A stretch of DNA of 64,000 bases from Oscheius dolichura. Its lineage: Eukaryota; Nematoda; Chromadorea; Rhabditida; Rhabditidae. The translations under genes and the position numbers were made by a program. Where the stretch lies: positions 4,154,001 through 4,218,000 of the forward strand of contig OW051495.1 of assembly GCA_932521035.1 (NCBI GenBank). Reading direction: 5' to 3'. Under the pieces are notes generated by a model that saw only the letters and a program-made list of their open reading frames with translations, did not search any database and was not told the origin of the DNA. Of the stretch, positions 22,179-33,823 are shown in pieces. Positions within the stretch are counted from its first letter, which is position 1. The number at the start of each line of letters is the position of its first letter.

Positions 22179-25100
22179 AATATAGTTTATTGGTGCACGT
22201 TTTTCATAGTTTAATATTTTTAAAAGAATAAATGACATAGCTCGTTTGGTTCAATGCACATGGTGTTCAGTTGAGTGCTCAGCGGATTGGCACCACCCAA
22301 ACGGAAGTTCGCCACTCATTTTCAGGTGGTAGTTATACTCTATTGAAAAGTTGGGAAAGCGTGTCCCTAGTGGATGAATGCTTCCACTGCTTGTGCAGCT
22401 GGGCGCTCAGTATCAGAGACAAACAGCGTCGGAAATGGCCGCTTGCGTGATACGGGGGTAGCTACCACAGAGGGCTCGTCTTACAACGTTTCCATTCAGT
22501 GATTGTTTGATCATCACGACACCCTTCTCTCGCGAAATTGATACCTTCTCTGTAGAGACGAACTGTTTGCTGCGAGGGTGGTGGCAGACAATACAGGCGA
22601 CCAGCCGGAGTTTATCACATATCCGTCTGTCGCCATTCCACCCATCCGACAAGCAAAACAAAGCATATGTGTAGTGGCCTCATCCTACATTAGGCTATGT
22701 TGTCCTGCCGCCGCCGGCCATCTGTCGTCCACTCGTCGATCAGTCCCCCAGCGTCTGTTTGCTTCTGAAATCGGACGGAAGTCGGCGTCTCCCAAAAAGA
22801 GTGAAGACAACCGTGAACGGCCAGGTGTGCAGTTAGTCGGGGGCCATAATAGCCGCCTGCCTCTCTTTTTATCCCCTGGCTTGTTTTTTGCCCCCTCGGT
22901 CACACTCTCCCTCATCGTAACTTGGAGACTATCTCCAGCCGCCATGTGTTCTAATTGCTTCTATCGCAAGGAGCTCTTTCGACCGCCAACAGGTCACGGT
23001 AATTGTGCCCCGGCGCCTGGCCCACTTCTCCAGCGCATTATCCGGCGGCGATATGATGTGTGTCCCTCGGTAAATGAGGTGCTACCTTCTCGGAGGGGTA
23101 GCCTTGAGAGAGATACTTCAACAACCGGAACAGGCCCAGCCCCAGGGGGCGACCTTCCCTGGCTACAGTAACTGCCCTCTCCCTCGTGTGCCTCTCCTCC
23201 CCTGAGTGTGTATCGATGTCCCAGTTCGTGTGTGCCCGTATCCGTGTAAGTCCCACAATGCCTACATGTTAAAATGTTTATTCACACCTCGTCCGCGCAC
23301 CGCACCGTCTCAAGTGCTGAGATTGATCAGGAACCTCGCCTCGCCCCACTCGGCCATCACCCATCATCACTCGGGGCTACCGTATTCGGGACAGGGGATC
23401 GGCAGCTTCAAAGGGCCACTGTCTCCAGCCAGGTGCATCCTCCTCGGGGTCATCCCTGCCCCGTCATCAGAGCTGCCCTTCTCTTGACAGAGTCAATCCC
23501 TTCCGGTCCATGTTTTATCCCCGAACGACTTCCAAATTGGACCCACCTGCCCTGCGAAGCCGTCACTCACTCCCCCCGAAAAGCTCTTATTTTCGATTTC
23601 CCGCCTGCTGATGGTCGAAATCAGAAGACGACAGATGTGCCGTGATAGTCAGGACCATATGTCGCTGTTAAAACCGTCGCCGATGCAATCAGACAGCTGG
23701 AGCAGCCAGCATTAGCATATGCAAGGCGAGGCGAGGCTTTTTCGATCCAGTTCGACCCGAGTCAAGGAAAAAACGGAGGAGTTCGAGTGGACGGGGATTA
23801 GACGACCGGTTCAACCTCCTTTCCCCTTTTGTTTTCCTCCTCCTCCTCCTCCTGGCCCCTCTGATATGCCCCGGCAAAGGGGGTAGCACTTTCAGGGGGA
23901 TAGTTCACGTCATTGTCCGTTTTTTTGGATCCGGCCAGCTGTGGGACTGACCCCCGGTGGCAGATGTCTTCTCGGGGAAAGTTGGGTCGGTAGCCAGCCC
24001 GGTCTGTTTATGTCTTGGTGGCTCATATCTGAGCCTATCATTCGAGGCCCGGGGATTAGGCCCTCCCACGGCCACATAAACAGTCCGCCACCCGCCCCTC
24101 CCACATGTTTCAAAATCCTCCTCCTCCTCCTGCTGGTGGCCGTCTCCGTTTATCAACTGTTGCCTTATTCCCTCCCCGAAATGCCCCTCGTCTCCCGGCA
24201 ATCTGCCGGCCGGCCTGACAACACGTGCCACCCAGTCCATTTTCGCCTATTTTGCCCGGGCTTATCTGCGTCCATCACTCTGGATATGGGGATTAGAGGC
24301 GGCGGTGCCCCGAGGCGGCCAATTGCACAATCTCCATGAATGTTTAACGAGTCCCGGTTGATATTATCAGCCGGGCAGGGGGCCGGCGGTCGAGGGGCAG
24401 AGCTCTCCCCATTGTGGCATTGTCACCTGCGAGAGAGCGCGTTAAGTGCGGAGACGGAGAGTACATAATTGCTGTTAAAGGAGGCACAGGGCACGCATAG
24501 ACGTCAGTTATCACAGCGGGATATCGACAGATCTCATTGATCCCCTTATCCGGAGCCCACAATGGCGCGCCCAGTTGCATTAGGCCCTCCGTTCCGTTCC
24601 CAGCCCCAGTGGAGACCGCCGGGGCCCGTCTTGATCCGACCTGACAGCCGCGTAATTCTTGGCCGACCTTCGCCGGTAATAGGCAGTCGCCCCCCTCGTC
24701 GACAAGTAGCCCCCGGTGATAAGACGCAGTGTGTGTGCCTCCTCTCGCGGAAGTGTATTCATCTCCGCGCCACTTGCGACCCTGATAAAATGTTTACCTC
24801 GCAGTTCATTGTCCGCCGAGGCTCAAGGCTGTCACCTCGGCCACTCGGAGTAATACCAAACTTGCCCGGCCGGCCGGCGCCCCCTCGAAATCTTGTCTAT
24901 CATATCAAGCGGGGGGCCGTATTGATTAACGTCGAGGAGGGGAGCCCCGTCCTTTGTTTCAGGCACAGGGCAACAGAGCCTTTTCTGCTTTTTCCTAGCC
25001 TATGGCCGCTCTAATCGATATGCCTTTATCTGCCTCCACATGGGCCGCTCTAATTACCTCGCCTCACCAATTTTCCCAATTCCTTTCTTTCTCTAATTAT

Positions 25101-25867
25101 TTTCTCTCCGTTTTTTCGTCTCTCTTTATCACTTCCAGCCATCACTGCCTGCCCCCTTGTTTACCTCCTTTAACATCTCGAATCGATACCTCGCCTTAAT
25201 TGACCCATTGTCAGCCATACTTCTCCCCTCCCCTTCATTTAAATAAAGTTAAGATATCCCGGCAGTTCCCATCCTCCCCTCCTCCAAATATTCGCGGGGA
25301 TATCTTCCCTGCGCCGTCTTTTGTCACCTCGTTCTGATCCCATCTCCCCGGGTGATGTTCCTCGCCCCCCGTCGGCCCCTAATCACTGAACCAACTTTTA
25401 CCGTCTCCGGTGCCGGTGGGGGGCGTGCCTTGGAGCAATCATCTTCTCCTGCACTTATCGTCTGCGCGCGGTCCGTGTCATTCTTCTTCGCCGCCTAATT
25501 AGCATAGGTTCCTACGGTAGGCAGGTATGGCTCGGGGTGTCTTAGCAACCCCGGCAGCCACCGCCTGCCCCACCTGTTAGGGCCCAAGAGAGGCCATCGA
25601 TTCGGGCGGATATGTAGGGGAGGGGTGTTCGTCTTATCATCGATTTCGATCACATACTTGGAGGGGCCTCGCCTATCTCTCTCTAGGTCTCTCCCTTTAC
25701 CGTGTCATTCCTGTTTCCGCGCTGTTTGCTGCTCTGCGTAGATGTCTGATGAGATTTGTATCACCGTGATCGGGCCTATCGTTGGCCCGATCTCTTAGTC
25801 TCTTTCACAGTCCTCCCATAACCAGGACGTTAACATCTCCCCCGATTGATCAGTTTCAGTCGCCACG
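22179..25867. other. GC-rich gene-free region upstream of the GATA gene
   Basis: About 3.7 kb with no convincing gene. After an AT-rich 3' flank of DDB1 (to about 22.26 kb) the DNA is GC-rich and shows many overlapping chance ORFs on both strands, none with a recognisable family. It carries CCT microsatellites at 23836-23856 and 24115-24133, and scattered AT words: TAATTA-type homeodomain cores near 25052, 25095 and 25495, and GATA-type words (TTATC/GATAAG). It is probably promoter and enhancer DNA of the GATA factor gene. That assignment is inference from position and texture. Confidence 0.4.
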
Positions 25868-27411
25868 ATGACCCTCGTCGAAGCGAAGCCACAGCAATGT
25901 GACCTGGCCACCCTGCCGCCGTCCTCCCCGGCCAACCCCGGGCCCTGTGCCAGCTGCGTCAAACTCCACCAGGACATCAAGCAGGTACTCCTCCCCTTGC
26001 TCTGGTCCCTATCAACCAAGCCCCTTCAGAGTGTACAGATGATGATGGACAAGTTCGACATCTTGTACATGAGGATGGAGTCGCTGATCCGGGAGAAGGA
26101 GTCGGAGAACAGGAGCGAGAGCGGCAGCGAGAAGGACGTGCCCTCGCCTAGCGACAGTCGCTCCTCGCCGTCGCTGGCCCAAGGCGCGAGAAAAAGGAAA
26201 CCGTGTAAGGAGTCCCTCCAGAAGATGGAGACCGAGATTCCTCTCAAAAAGGTACATTTTGAAGCAGATGAAAGGGAAAGAAAGGATAATTATAGGAAGA
26301 GTTGCCAGCCGTGGCAGCTACAGCAGCCTCAGTTCCTGCCTCGACGGCCACTGCCAATATTTCACCACCCGACTTCGGCATGGCCTCGATGGACGCCGTC
26401 AACCAGCAGCAGCAGCTTCTCCAGTTCATAATGCAGCAGGGGATGCAGCAGGCCGCGAAGCAGGAGTCGCCGGACCCGACAAGCACCACCCAGACCATAA
26501 TGGAACAGATCCAGCAGCAGTTCAAAGAGGTCCGTCCGTTACTCTTACTCCTCGTTTAAACGTCGTCGCCTTTGTCCCATCCCAGCCATTTTTTGCGCTC
26601 TTTGTGAGCGGCGAGCCGCCTTTCCACGCCGTCCACCTCATGATAAACGGCGTTTTTTTAATGCCCCAGCCGCTGATTTCGGACGGCCGACAACAATTTG
26701 TCAACTACTGCGGTTTCTGGTGAAACAGACCATGGAAGATTAGGGATCACCGCCTATTCGGGACATTTTCAGAAGTACGAAGACGAGGAGAACAACGCCT
26801 CTGTCTCCCGGTGCAGCAACTGCATGACGACGAAGACGACGGCCTGGCGGAGGGACCTCGCCGGCAAGCTGGTCTGCAACGCGTGCGGCCTCTACTACCG
26901 TCTGCACAGGGTTCGTTGGGGAGATTGCTGACAACTAGATTGGGCGGCTGTCATTTTGAGGTCCTTGAAATGGTCGTCCGGTAATCAGCGTGATGCGTGA
27001 CAATGCACTTCGGCCTTGGGGCTGCGGTCAGCCTGCCTCTTAAGGTGGCCAGTAGATAATTACACCTAGATCTCTCCAGCCGGACTTGTGCCCAAATGGG
27101 TGCCCCGATCGCTAACAACTGCAGCCAGAAAAAGAATTAACCAGGGGACTTTCAGACACACCGACCTGTCCACATGCGCAAGGATTTTATCCAGCAGCGA
27201 TTTCGGAGAAAGACTAAAGAGGAGGAGAGCAGTCAGCAGAATGCCATGTTCACACAGGTCCCCTCCCTGCTTATTTGTATCCAATAACAAACTTTAGCTT
27301 CTGGGCATGGCAACCGGACAGATCCCGAACCCAGCTGCCTTCACCTTTCTAGAACAGTTCAACCAGATGAATGCTGTGCAGGAGCAACTGAACGCGAGTG
27401 CTCCCGTCTAA
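25868..27411 (+). CDS. Single-finger GATA transcription factor, EGL-18/ELT-6-like
   Basis: A GATA-type zinc-finger factor. The finger ([15 protein letters not shown]...[14 protein letters not shown]) is followed, across a 240 nt intron, by the basic tail [19 protein letters not shown], which contacts DNA. The tail, as I recall it, is closest to the C. elegans EGL-18/ELT-5 and ELT-6 pair that sets epidermal seam-cell fate. The N-terminal part has a CxxC-like GPCASC, a helical Met/Lys-rich stretch ([17 protein letters not shown]), an acidic Ser-rich linker, a basic KRKP patch, and a Gln-rich segment (QQQQLLQF...QIQQQFK). Introns at about 26530-26667 and 26910-27150 are longer than usual here. 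The start at 25868 lies just after a TTTCAG acceptor. The family is certain; the orthology is moderate. Confidence 0.88.
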
Positions 27412-27812
27412 TCACTCCAACATTTTTTTCCGTGTGCGTATGAGCTTTAACGCATAATTCCAGTGCATTGTATTCCCTATTTGAATCTCATCATCTCATT
27501 ATAAGCATATTTTTATACCTTCGTGCATAATTACCTAAGAGCTTATATATTGGTGTTGGTACCTCTTTCTGGGTTTCACACATCAGAAGCACATTTTCGT
27601 GACATATCGATGTGTCCCCCTTGTCTGCAGTAATAAATTATTTTATTAAACAAAATTACAATAAAACCAGGGAAAATACTTCTAATAGGAAAAAATTGCA
27701 ACACACCACACAGTATCACATTTCACAAGCGGAAGATCATAATAAAACTTTTCGGACAAAGCTATACCAGTTTTAGTATAAAAAAGCGTAAAAAAAGTAA
27801 TTGGGGAAAAAG
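27412..27812. other. Convergent 3' intergenic region, GATA factor and TM9SF3
   Basis: About 400 AT-rich nt between two convergent genes. It contains poly(A)-signal-like words for the + gene (AATAAA near 27632) and T-rich stretches serving the minus gene. I see no ORF or RNA gene. Confidence 0.5.
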
Positions 27813-30800
27813 TTAATCAATTTTGACAGTGGAATAGATTTTACGCACAAATTTGGCGGTTCCTACGTAACCGATGGTACCCGTCATTAGCCCAAGAGCA
27901 GCGCAGAAAAGACCCATATAACCAAAATAGAAGACAGTTTGGAAGAGTCCAAACATCCTGAAAGAGTCTTTACAGGCAAAAGAACTTTAAACTTACTTTG
28001 TTTTGAAGAAGAAATAGTAGATGGAATATATGTACACATAAATGGCTGTTGAAGCTCCGACTGTAAAACTCGTCCATCTCCTGCAGATATTTCATTTTAA
28101 CAATCAAACGAAATCTTTAACTTACCAGCGATAATCTTCTGCATTGAGCAAGAAGTAACAGCAAACAATTGTCACACAAACAGTAACAATGGCAAGTATA
28201 ACTGTGACCAAAAGCATAAAACCAAAGACATAATAGATTTTGTAGGCCCAGAAAGAGGTAAAAATAAAGTACCTAAGAAATCATTTTTATAACAAGATTT
28301 GTTCAAACCCTACATTTCAATAAAAATGCTTCCAAAAGGTAGTATTCCTCCCAAAAGTGTAATGAGCCACGGCTGGACAAACCATTTCTTATCCGGAATA
28401 GGGCGGGGGACAGCATTTACTCTAAAAATTTTAATAAAAGCAAAAATAAGTCAATCATACCTGCAAGGGTAATCTCCCTGTCCAGCCATATTTCTGCCGA
28501 GAACTGTTCCGACTAGGGTCAATGGCAAAATAACAAAAATGCATATAGCTGTTACTGCAAGCTATAAAAAATTTAAGATTTAAAAGTGTGAAATGCTCTT
28601 ACCATGATGGTGAACGGAATTGCTCGTGAGGCATGATAATAGATGGCAATAAAATTGATTAGGAATGCAATTCCACACACTAAACTGGGCAACAAAAATG
28701 CACCCAACATCATCTGTTTAATCCATGCACGACCACCGAACCGAGAGTACATGGAACCACCAGCGTATCCATTCACAGGAGAGCTGGCGGCATACACAAA
28801 AATGGCTGCAGATAATAAAGATCCTCTTCTAAAAGGTTTTCCATAGGGGACTACAAAGGGACAAATTATTCTTACTCGGTGTAGAACTCTCCTACGATAG
28901 CCAAAATAATAGTGATTAGAGCGACGGTGAACACATGGTATCCAGCTCCAATGCAAGAGGCAAAAAGAAGTGGCATAGAAGGAGCACGAAACACATCGCC
29001 GTGAACTTGTTTCCACCCATATTCATCACCCAAATCGGATTCCTAGGCAATAATCATTAATTTGCGCAATAAATCCATACCAGATCTTCAACACTATCTT
29101 CTTTTTGATAGCGGGCATAATCTTTTCTCAAAGTTCGCACGAGAATCATCCATACCAATCCAACAAGGAAAACAACCATCATGAACGAATTAAAAATAGA
29201 GAACCAATGAATCTAAAAATATATTCACACAATAAATGTTAGCTTACTCGATGTTGGAAAAAGTTTGGGTCTAGGTACTTGTCAAATCGATCAGCGAAAA
29301 GAACATTTTCCGGTACCCAATTGACTTCATAAGAGAATTCAATCTCTGTGCCGGGGTGAATATCTACTTTACCATCGGAGGTAAGGTTAACATCAACGAT
29401 CTTAGTAAATATTAGAATAATTAATGCGTAAACCTACTTGTTTGTTGTTGTATCCAATGTCAAGTCTTTTGTGAGTATATAATTTATAAACAACAGGGTG
29501 AGTTTCGCTATCTACTTCGCCAACCATTCCTAAATTTTCCTAGTAAAATATAATTAATTAAACATACCCCAAATAGGCATGTCGTCCAAATACATTTGAT
29601 AGTAGTAGCTATTTTTTATAGCATACACGAAAGTTTTATAATCTTCCATGCTCAGTGTCGTTTTACAGTAAACAGTCTTTGGTTGGGGAGCTAAATGAAA
29701 TTGTTGAGATTTGAATTTTAAAAAAATACTTCTGAATTTGATATCTAGCCCAGAGAAATCGAGTTCAACACCTAAAAGTGATTCTCCCATAGTTTCGTGG
29801 TAATGTCCAATTGTTTTCTTGGTCCCTCTACAAAACGGTAAAGAGAAATACGTGTACGTCTCCTGACGATTGCTATATGGGCCAACCTAAATATTTGCAA
29901 ATAATTGTTGATTTTTGGAAAAAGAGAAAATGAAGAATTGCGCGGTGGTTAGGTTTCTCTCTTCTTGCGATTTTTTTCTAAAACTGTCATAGCGCGTCAC
30001 CGCGCCGACTTTTCTGATTTTTTCTTTTTGTATCATGTTCAGCATCTGATTTTACATCGAATGATACCCATTACGATAGTTTTGTTGCACAAACCGAAAA
30101 ATGGAAAATATTTGTATTTTTGAAAAGTGGCCGATGTTCCCCGGACACCTCCTCGGTATTCGGCTCCCCATTGTCGGATTTCTCTAATTCTTTGACGTGG
30201 CTATTGGAAATGATGTCTGCTCGTGGCGCATCCATGTTCGAAAGAATTTCGTCCACACACTGTGACACTACGACACTCCCAAGGCGCGCACTGCAAAAAA
30301 GGCAGCCCAAAACTACCGAAATCTTCATATTGCTTTGAAATCTTTGTTTTTGGTACCAATCGATTTGTCTCAGCGAGATACATACGAAAATGCTAAAATT
30401 ACGCTAGCCGGAAATGCTTGTTACAAGTTGTAAATGCACACAAACCTTTGCCTTGTGGATAATTTAGAATAAAAAAGCCAAAACTGGGGCAAAAGCGGAA
30501 ATCGAAAGCGGCTGGAGGAGCAAAAGCGTTTCTCTTTTTATAAGCAAGTGAAACGGCAGACATTCCTATTTGCAAGCAAATAGAGACAAAAAGAGCACAA
30601 TTATTATTTGAAAAAGTGGAATACTAAATGTGTTGTAGTTAAGATTCTACTGACCGTGCAAAAAGGGAGCAATAGAAACGACCTAACCGCCCCCTAGTCA
30701 GAGATCAAGTTTTAGTAATAGATCACGGATTGAAAGTCCTTGGACAATCAGGGAAATTCCTTTTATTGGAAAGTTTATCGAAGAAGAACTGTAACAAAAA

Positions 30801-31233
30801 TAACAAGTAACACTCTGTTTGACGCTGGACTTTCTGCCTTTACTACAGTCAAAATGGCGTAAAAGTTCACGTTTGGACATAGGCGGGGACCAGGAGCCCC
30901 TCGTAGGATGAATACTATGACAGAATAGAACAGACAACTTTCCCTTCCTTCTCTGACTAGGGGGTGGTTAGGTCGTTTCTATTGCTCTCCTTTTGCCCGG
31001 TTCCCCTTTCTATTGCTCTCCTTTTGCCCGGTTCCCCTTTCTATTGCTCCCCTTTTGCACGGTCAGTAGAATCCTAACCACAACACATTTCGTGTTCCAC
31101 TTTTTTCAAATAACAATTAGCTTACTGTGTTCATCCATAATACAGCTTCTTCTCCCACTTCATAAGTATGATCGTGCTCATCGGCATATACAGATGCCCC
31201 CAGAGCAAGCCATAAAAGAGATATAACCTTCAT
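27813..31233 (-). CDS. TM9SF3-like transmembrane 9 superfamily protein
   Basis: A nonaspanin, a nine-TM protein of Golgi and endosomes that helps sort membrane proteins. Exon 1 (31126-31233) encodes a signal peptide and [19 protein letters not shown], nearly the mature start of TM9SF3. After a 1.24 kb intron, exon 2 begins [19 protein letters not shown]. The luminal domain continues with [19 protein letters not shown], then nine TM segments in short exons. The C-terminus reads [19 protein letters not shown]; its KID ending is the KxD/E COPI-retrieval signal known for TM9 proteins. A TTATTTCAG acceptor sits next to the ATG. The long first intron is exceptional here and holds a foldback element (30599-31118) and a small ORF (30071-30328). 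Confidence 0.92.
30071..30328 (-). CDS. Possible small secreted protein nested in the TM9SF3 intron
   Basis: An 85-codon frame starting at a true ATG, with a signal-peptide-like start ([21 protein letters not shown]) followed by a hydrophilic, acidic sequence with one further Cys. It lies in the 1.24 kb first intron of the TM9SF3-like gene on the same strand. The base composition is more GC-balanced than the surrounding intron. I recognise no family, and its Cys-poor mature part gives no fold clue. It could be a nested gene, an alternative exon or chance. Confidence 0.3.
   Translation of the reverse strand: MKISVVLGCLFCSARLGSVVVSQCVDEILSNMDAPRADIISNSHVKELEKSDNGEPNTEEVSGEHRPLFKNTNIFHFSVCATKLS
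30599..31118. mobile_element. Foldback/MITE-like element with about 106-169 bp inverted repeats
   Basis: The left arm 30599-30704 and right arm 30950-31118 are near-perfect reverse complements: both contain, in opposite orientation, TTATTTGAAAAA, GACCGTGCAAAA, GCAATAGAAACGACCTAACC and CCCCCTAGTCAGAGA. The right arm is longer because a 31 bp unit is repeated about 2.8 times (30976-31062). The 245 bp centre has no coding capacity. This is the layout of a non-autonomous DNA transposon or foldback element. The right end stops a few nt from the exon 1 splice donor of the TM9SF3-like gene. Confidence 0.85.
30976..31062 (+). repeat. 31 bp tandem repeat inside the right arm
   Basis: Two exact copies of TTTCTATTGCTCTCCTTTTG plus CCCGGTTCCCC (30976-31006 and 31007-31037) and a third partial copy (31038-31062) that diverges to CCCCTTTTGCACGG. 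The left arm has only one equivalent unit, so the expansion happened in one arm after the palindrome formed. Confidence 0.9.
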
Positions 31234-31549
31234 AGCTGAAATAATAGTAGATAAGTGTGTAAAACAGGTGTAAAACATACTTGATCGGCGGCGAATGAGC
31301 CGCAACGAAATGTATCACCCTGGATGAGAAATAAGTGAAAAGAAAACTCGCAGTTTTCACCTGAAAATGAATCAATAAAAATATATTATTTTCCATCTTG
31401 TTTACATAAAATCATAACTACAACGAAACCATCAGTCAGAAAAACAACTTGTTTGAAGAATACTGTAAGGCATTTCGAGGTGTAAAACATGAAATAATAC
31501 CTATGTGTTTTTGTAAAGCTTTTATTCGAGTGTTTGCCACTCGAATATA
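31234..31549. promoter_or_regulatory. Divergent promoter region, TM9SF3 and the QRSL1 cluster
   Basis: About 316 AT-rich nt between two divergently starting transcription units. It is likely to carry both promoters. No specific element is recognisable apart from the TTATTTCAG acceptor next to the TM9SF3 start. Confidence 0.4.
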
Positions 31550-31777
31550 ATGAAAGCAACAAATGGAAATCGAATAAAAAGCGTTACTAAACTGCCGAGG
31601 CCTTCACTGCGTGGCACTTTGGAACGAGAAAAATACGCAGCTGAGAGAGACGAGACGCGATTGATTTTTGGACACTGTATAGAGAGTGTTATTCGGCAAT
31701 TTGCCAAGCTTATCATTTTTATAACCGAAAGTATAATATGTGAGAAGCATTTCCAGCATGCTAGGTTGGAAGTGTAA
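31550..31777 (+). CDS. Small basic protein, 75 residues, unknown
   Basis: An intact ATG-to-stop frame with a basic N-terminal third (MKATNGNRIKSVTKLPRP) and a helical, amphipathic remainder (IFGHCIESVIRQFAKLIIFI). It ends 106 nt before QRSL1, and QRSL1 ends 131 nt before the next gene; such regular spacing on one strand is what nematode operons show. The size and helix pattern would suit a small histone-fold or scaffold subunit, but I recognise no motif and assign no function. Confidence 0.4.
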   Translation: MKATNGNRIKSVTKLPRPSLRGTLEREKYAAERDETRLIFGHCIESVIRQFAKLIIFITESIICEKHFQHARLEV

Positions 31778-31883
31778 TGAAAGGATGACAAGCTCACCTA
31801 GTGACTGATAAAAACTTCTAGATTGTATCATGTCTTTTATACTTTATATTCAAGGTTTCTTCTTGTAATGTCATTTAGACCGG

Positions 31884-33692
31884 ATGTCTACAGTAGGAAA
31901 AGCTATCGAAAGTGCAATTAAACATAGAAGTCATGGTGTCCTAATAACAGAAACATTTGATATGGCCCTGCGGCAAGAAAAAGAAGCAATTGAGAAAGGA
32001 TTGAAGCCATTTCCTGTCATCATAAAGGATTGTTTCACGTAAACAGTTTTTCTTTCATAAACATTAGAATTTAGCGTCAAAAACGTAAAGACTACATGTG
32101 CTTCAAAAATGCTTGAGAACTACTACCCATCTTATACTGCAACGGCGGTGCAGAACCTTTTCGACAAAGGTATTTTTTAGGGTCAGTCATAACATTGCTT
32201 ACATGTTAAAATAAGAAGCAAAAACGTCGTCCGTTTCAGGTGCTTGCCTTATTGGAAAGAGTAATATGGACGAATTTTGCATGGGCACCTCAACAGCATT
32301 AGGATATTTTGGTCCAGTAAAAGCAGGGTTGTCAGAAGACGTAGAGGACGATTGGTATATACCGGGAGGATCTTCCGGTGGATCAGCCGTTGGTGTTAAG
32401 TTAGGAATGGCCACATGGTATATTTTCTTCTTTTCAAAATATATCAGTTTTTTAGCGCTTTAGGCTCTGACACTGGTGGTTCAACCAGAAATCCAGCAGC
32501 TTTTAATGGAATTTTTGGTCTGAAACCAACATATGGAGCTGTTTCTCGTTACGGCCTTATACCCCTGGTATGCACATTTAAAAATTATTGGATTAAACTA
32601 ATCCAGAAAATATTTCTGCTCGAATTACAAATACTCTGAATTTAGGTGAACGGGTTAGATACTCCCGCAATTCTCGCTGGATCCGCTTCAGAATGTGCCA
32701 CATATTTTCGTAAGTGTTTCAATTTATTCCTGTGACAATTGTATATGATAGATATTGTTACCATTTTAGATATAGTATCGTCATCAGACAAATATGATTC
32801 AACATCAACAAAACATTCCCAAGCAAAAACAAAATCAATGAATGAAATAAAAGTCGGGATTCCTGCGGTTAGTCTTAATGTTTTCAACAGTTTTTTTCTT
32901 GAAGGAGTACCATAATGAAAGTTTATCGGATATTTCATGGAAAGTATGGAATCGTGCCGCTAATATATTTAAATCTTTGGGTGCCACTATTCTGCCTGTT
33001 TCTCTTCCTACAACGAAACTATTGTTAGATTGTTATCAAGTTCTTTCGGCAGCTGATATCGCTTCAAACATGGCAAGGTTCGATGATTATTGATCTTTAG
33101 GCAATGGTTTAGATACGATGGTGTTGCATATGGATATCGTAGCAATCAGGAAAATTCTACATTGGACTTATACGCGAGTACACGAAATGAGTCTTTTAAT
33201 ACTGTTGTAAAAAGAAGGATCATGGCCGGAAATTACTTTCTAATGAAAAAGTATTTCCTAGAAAATTTGATACTATTTCTTTGCAGACATCGTGCAAAAT
33301 ATGTCGATCATGCTTTTCGAATTCGTAGAATCATTATTGATGACTATAGTAGAGCATTAAAAGAAGTAGATGTACTTTTGACGCCGACGGCTGCCGGCCC
33401 AGCTCCCCTTTTCTCTGATCTCTCCTCTGGTAATTTTAAACGAGAGGATGAAGATGATTTTTACACCCAGTGTGCAAATATGTGTGGTACTTTTTACTCT
33501 GTTTCGATTTTTGTGTTTCAACTCTGTAAATAATGTACCCATAAAATTAATCATTTTTCAGGGATTCCATCACTGTCGGTACCACTTGGAGAAACAACTG
33601 AAGGACTTCCTGTAGGAGTGCAGCTTATAGGCTCACCTTATCACGACATCTTTTTATGCGCGATAGCAGAAGAGTTGTACAACAATAGGTAG
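31884..33692 (+). CDS. qrsl-1: QRSL1/GatA, mitochondrial glutamyl-tRNA(Gln) amidotransferase subunit A
   Basis: The amidase subunit of the mitochondrial GatCAB complex, which converts Glu-tRNA(Gln) to Gln-tRNA(Gln) using ammonia from glutamine. The amidase signature is complete: catalytic Lys in VIIKD, the cis-Ser loop [10 protein letters not shown], and the nucleophile Ser in LGSDTGGS. Other family blocks are [38 protein letters not shown] and, at the end, [10 protein letters not shown]...[10 protein letters not shown]. About ten exons are separated by 35-70 nt AT-rich introns. The ATG at 31884 follows a CATTTAG acceptor. No strong presequence is visible, so the N-terminus may be shorter than in vertebrates or mis-modelled. 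Confidence 0.92.
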
Positions 33693-33823
33693 CTAACAAT
33701 TTGCTGTTGATAGTCTTTCTGGTAATGAATTTTTTTTTCGATTTTTTTGTTACTTTTCACACACGTGCTATGCATTTTATTACTTTATTATTATGCTCAC
33801 CGGATATTAAATTAACATTTAGA

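Noticed and set aside
22578-23171. 197-codon + ORF downstream of DDB1
   Set aside because: Composition is Arg/Ser/Pro-rich as in random GC-rich DNA, several other frames are equally open, and no splice-consistent or family signal is present.
23836-24140. CCT-rich runs as possible functional repeats
   Set aside because: They are short imperfect trinucleotide runs common in GC-rich noncoding DNA and show no larger structure.
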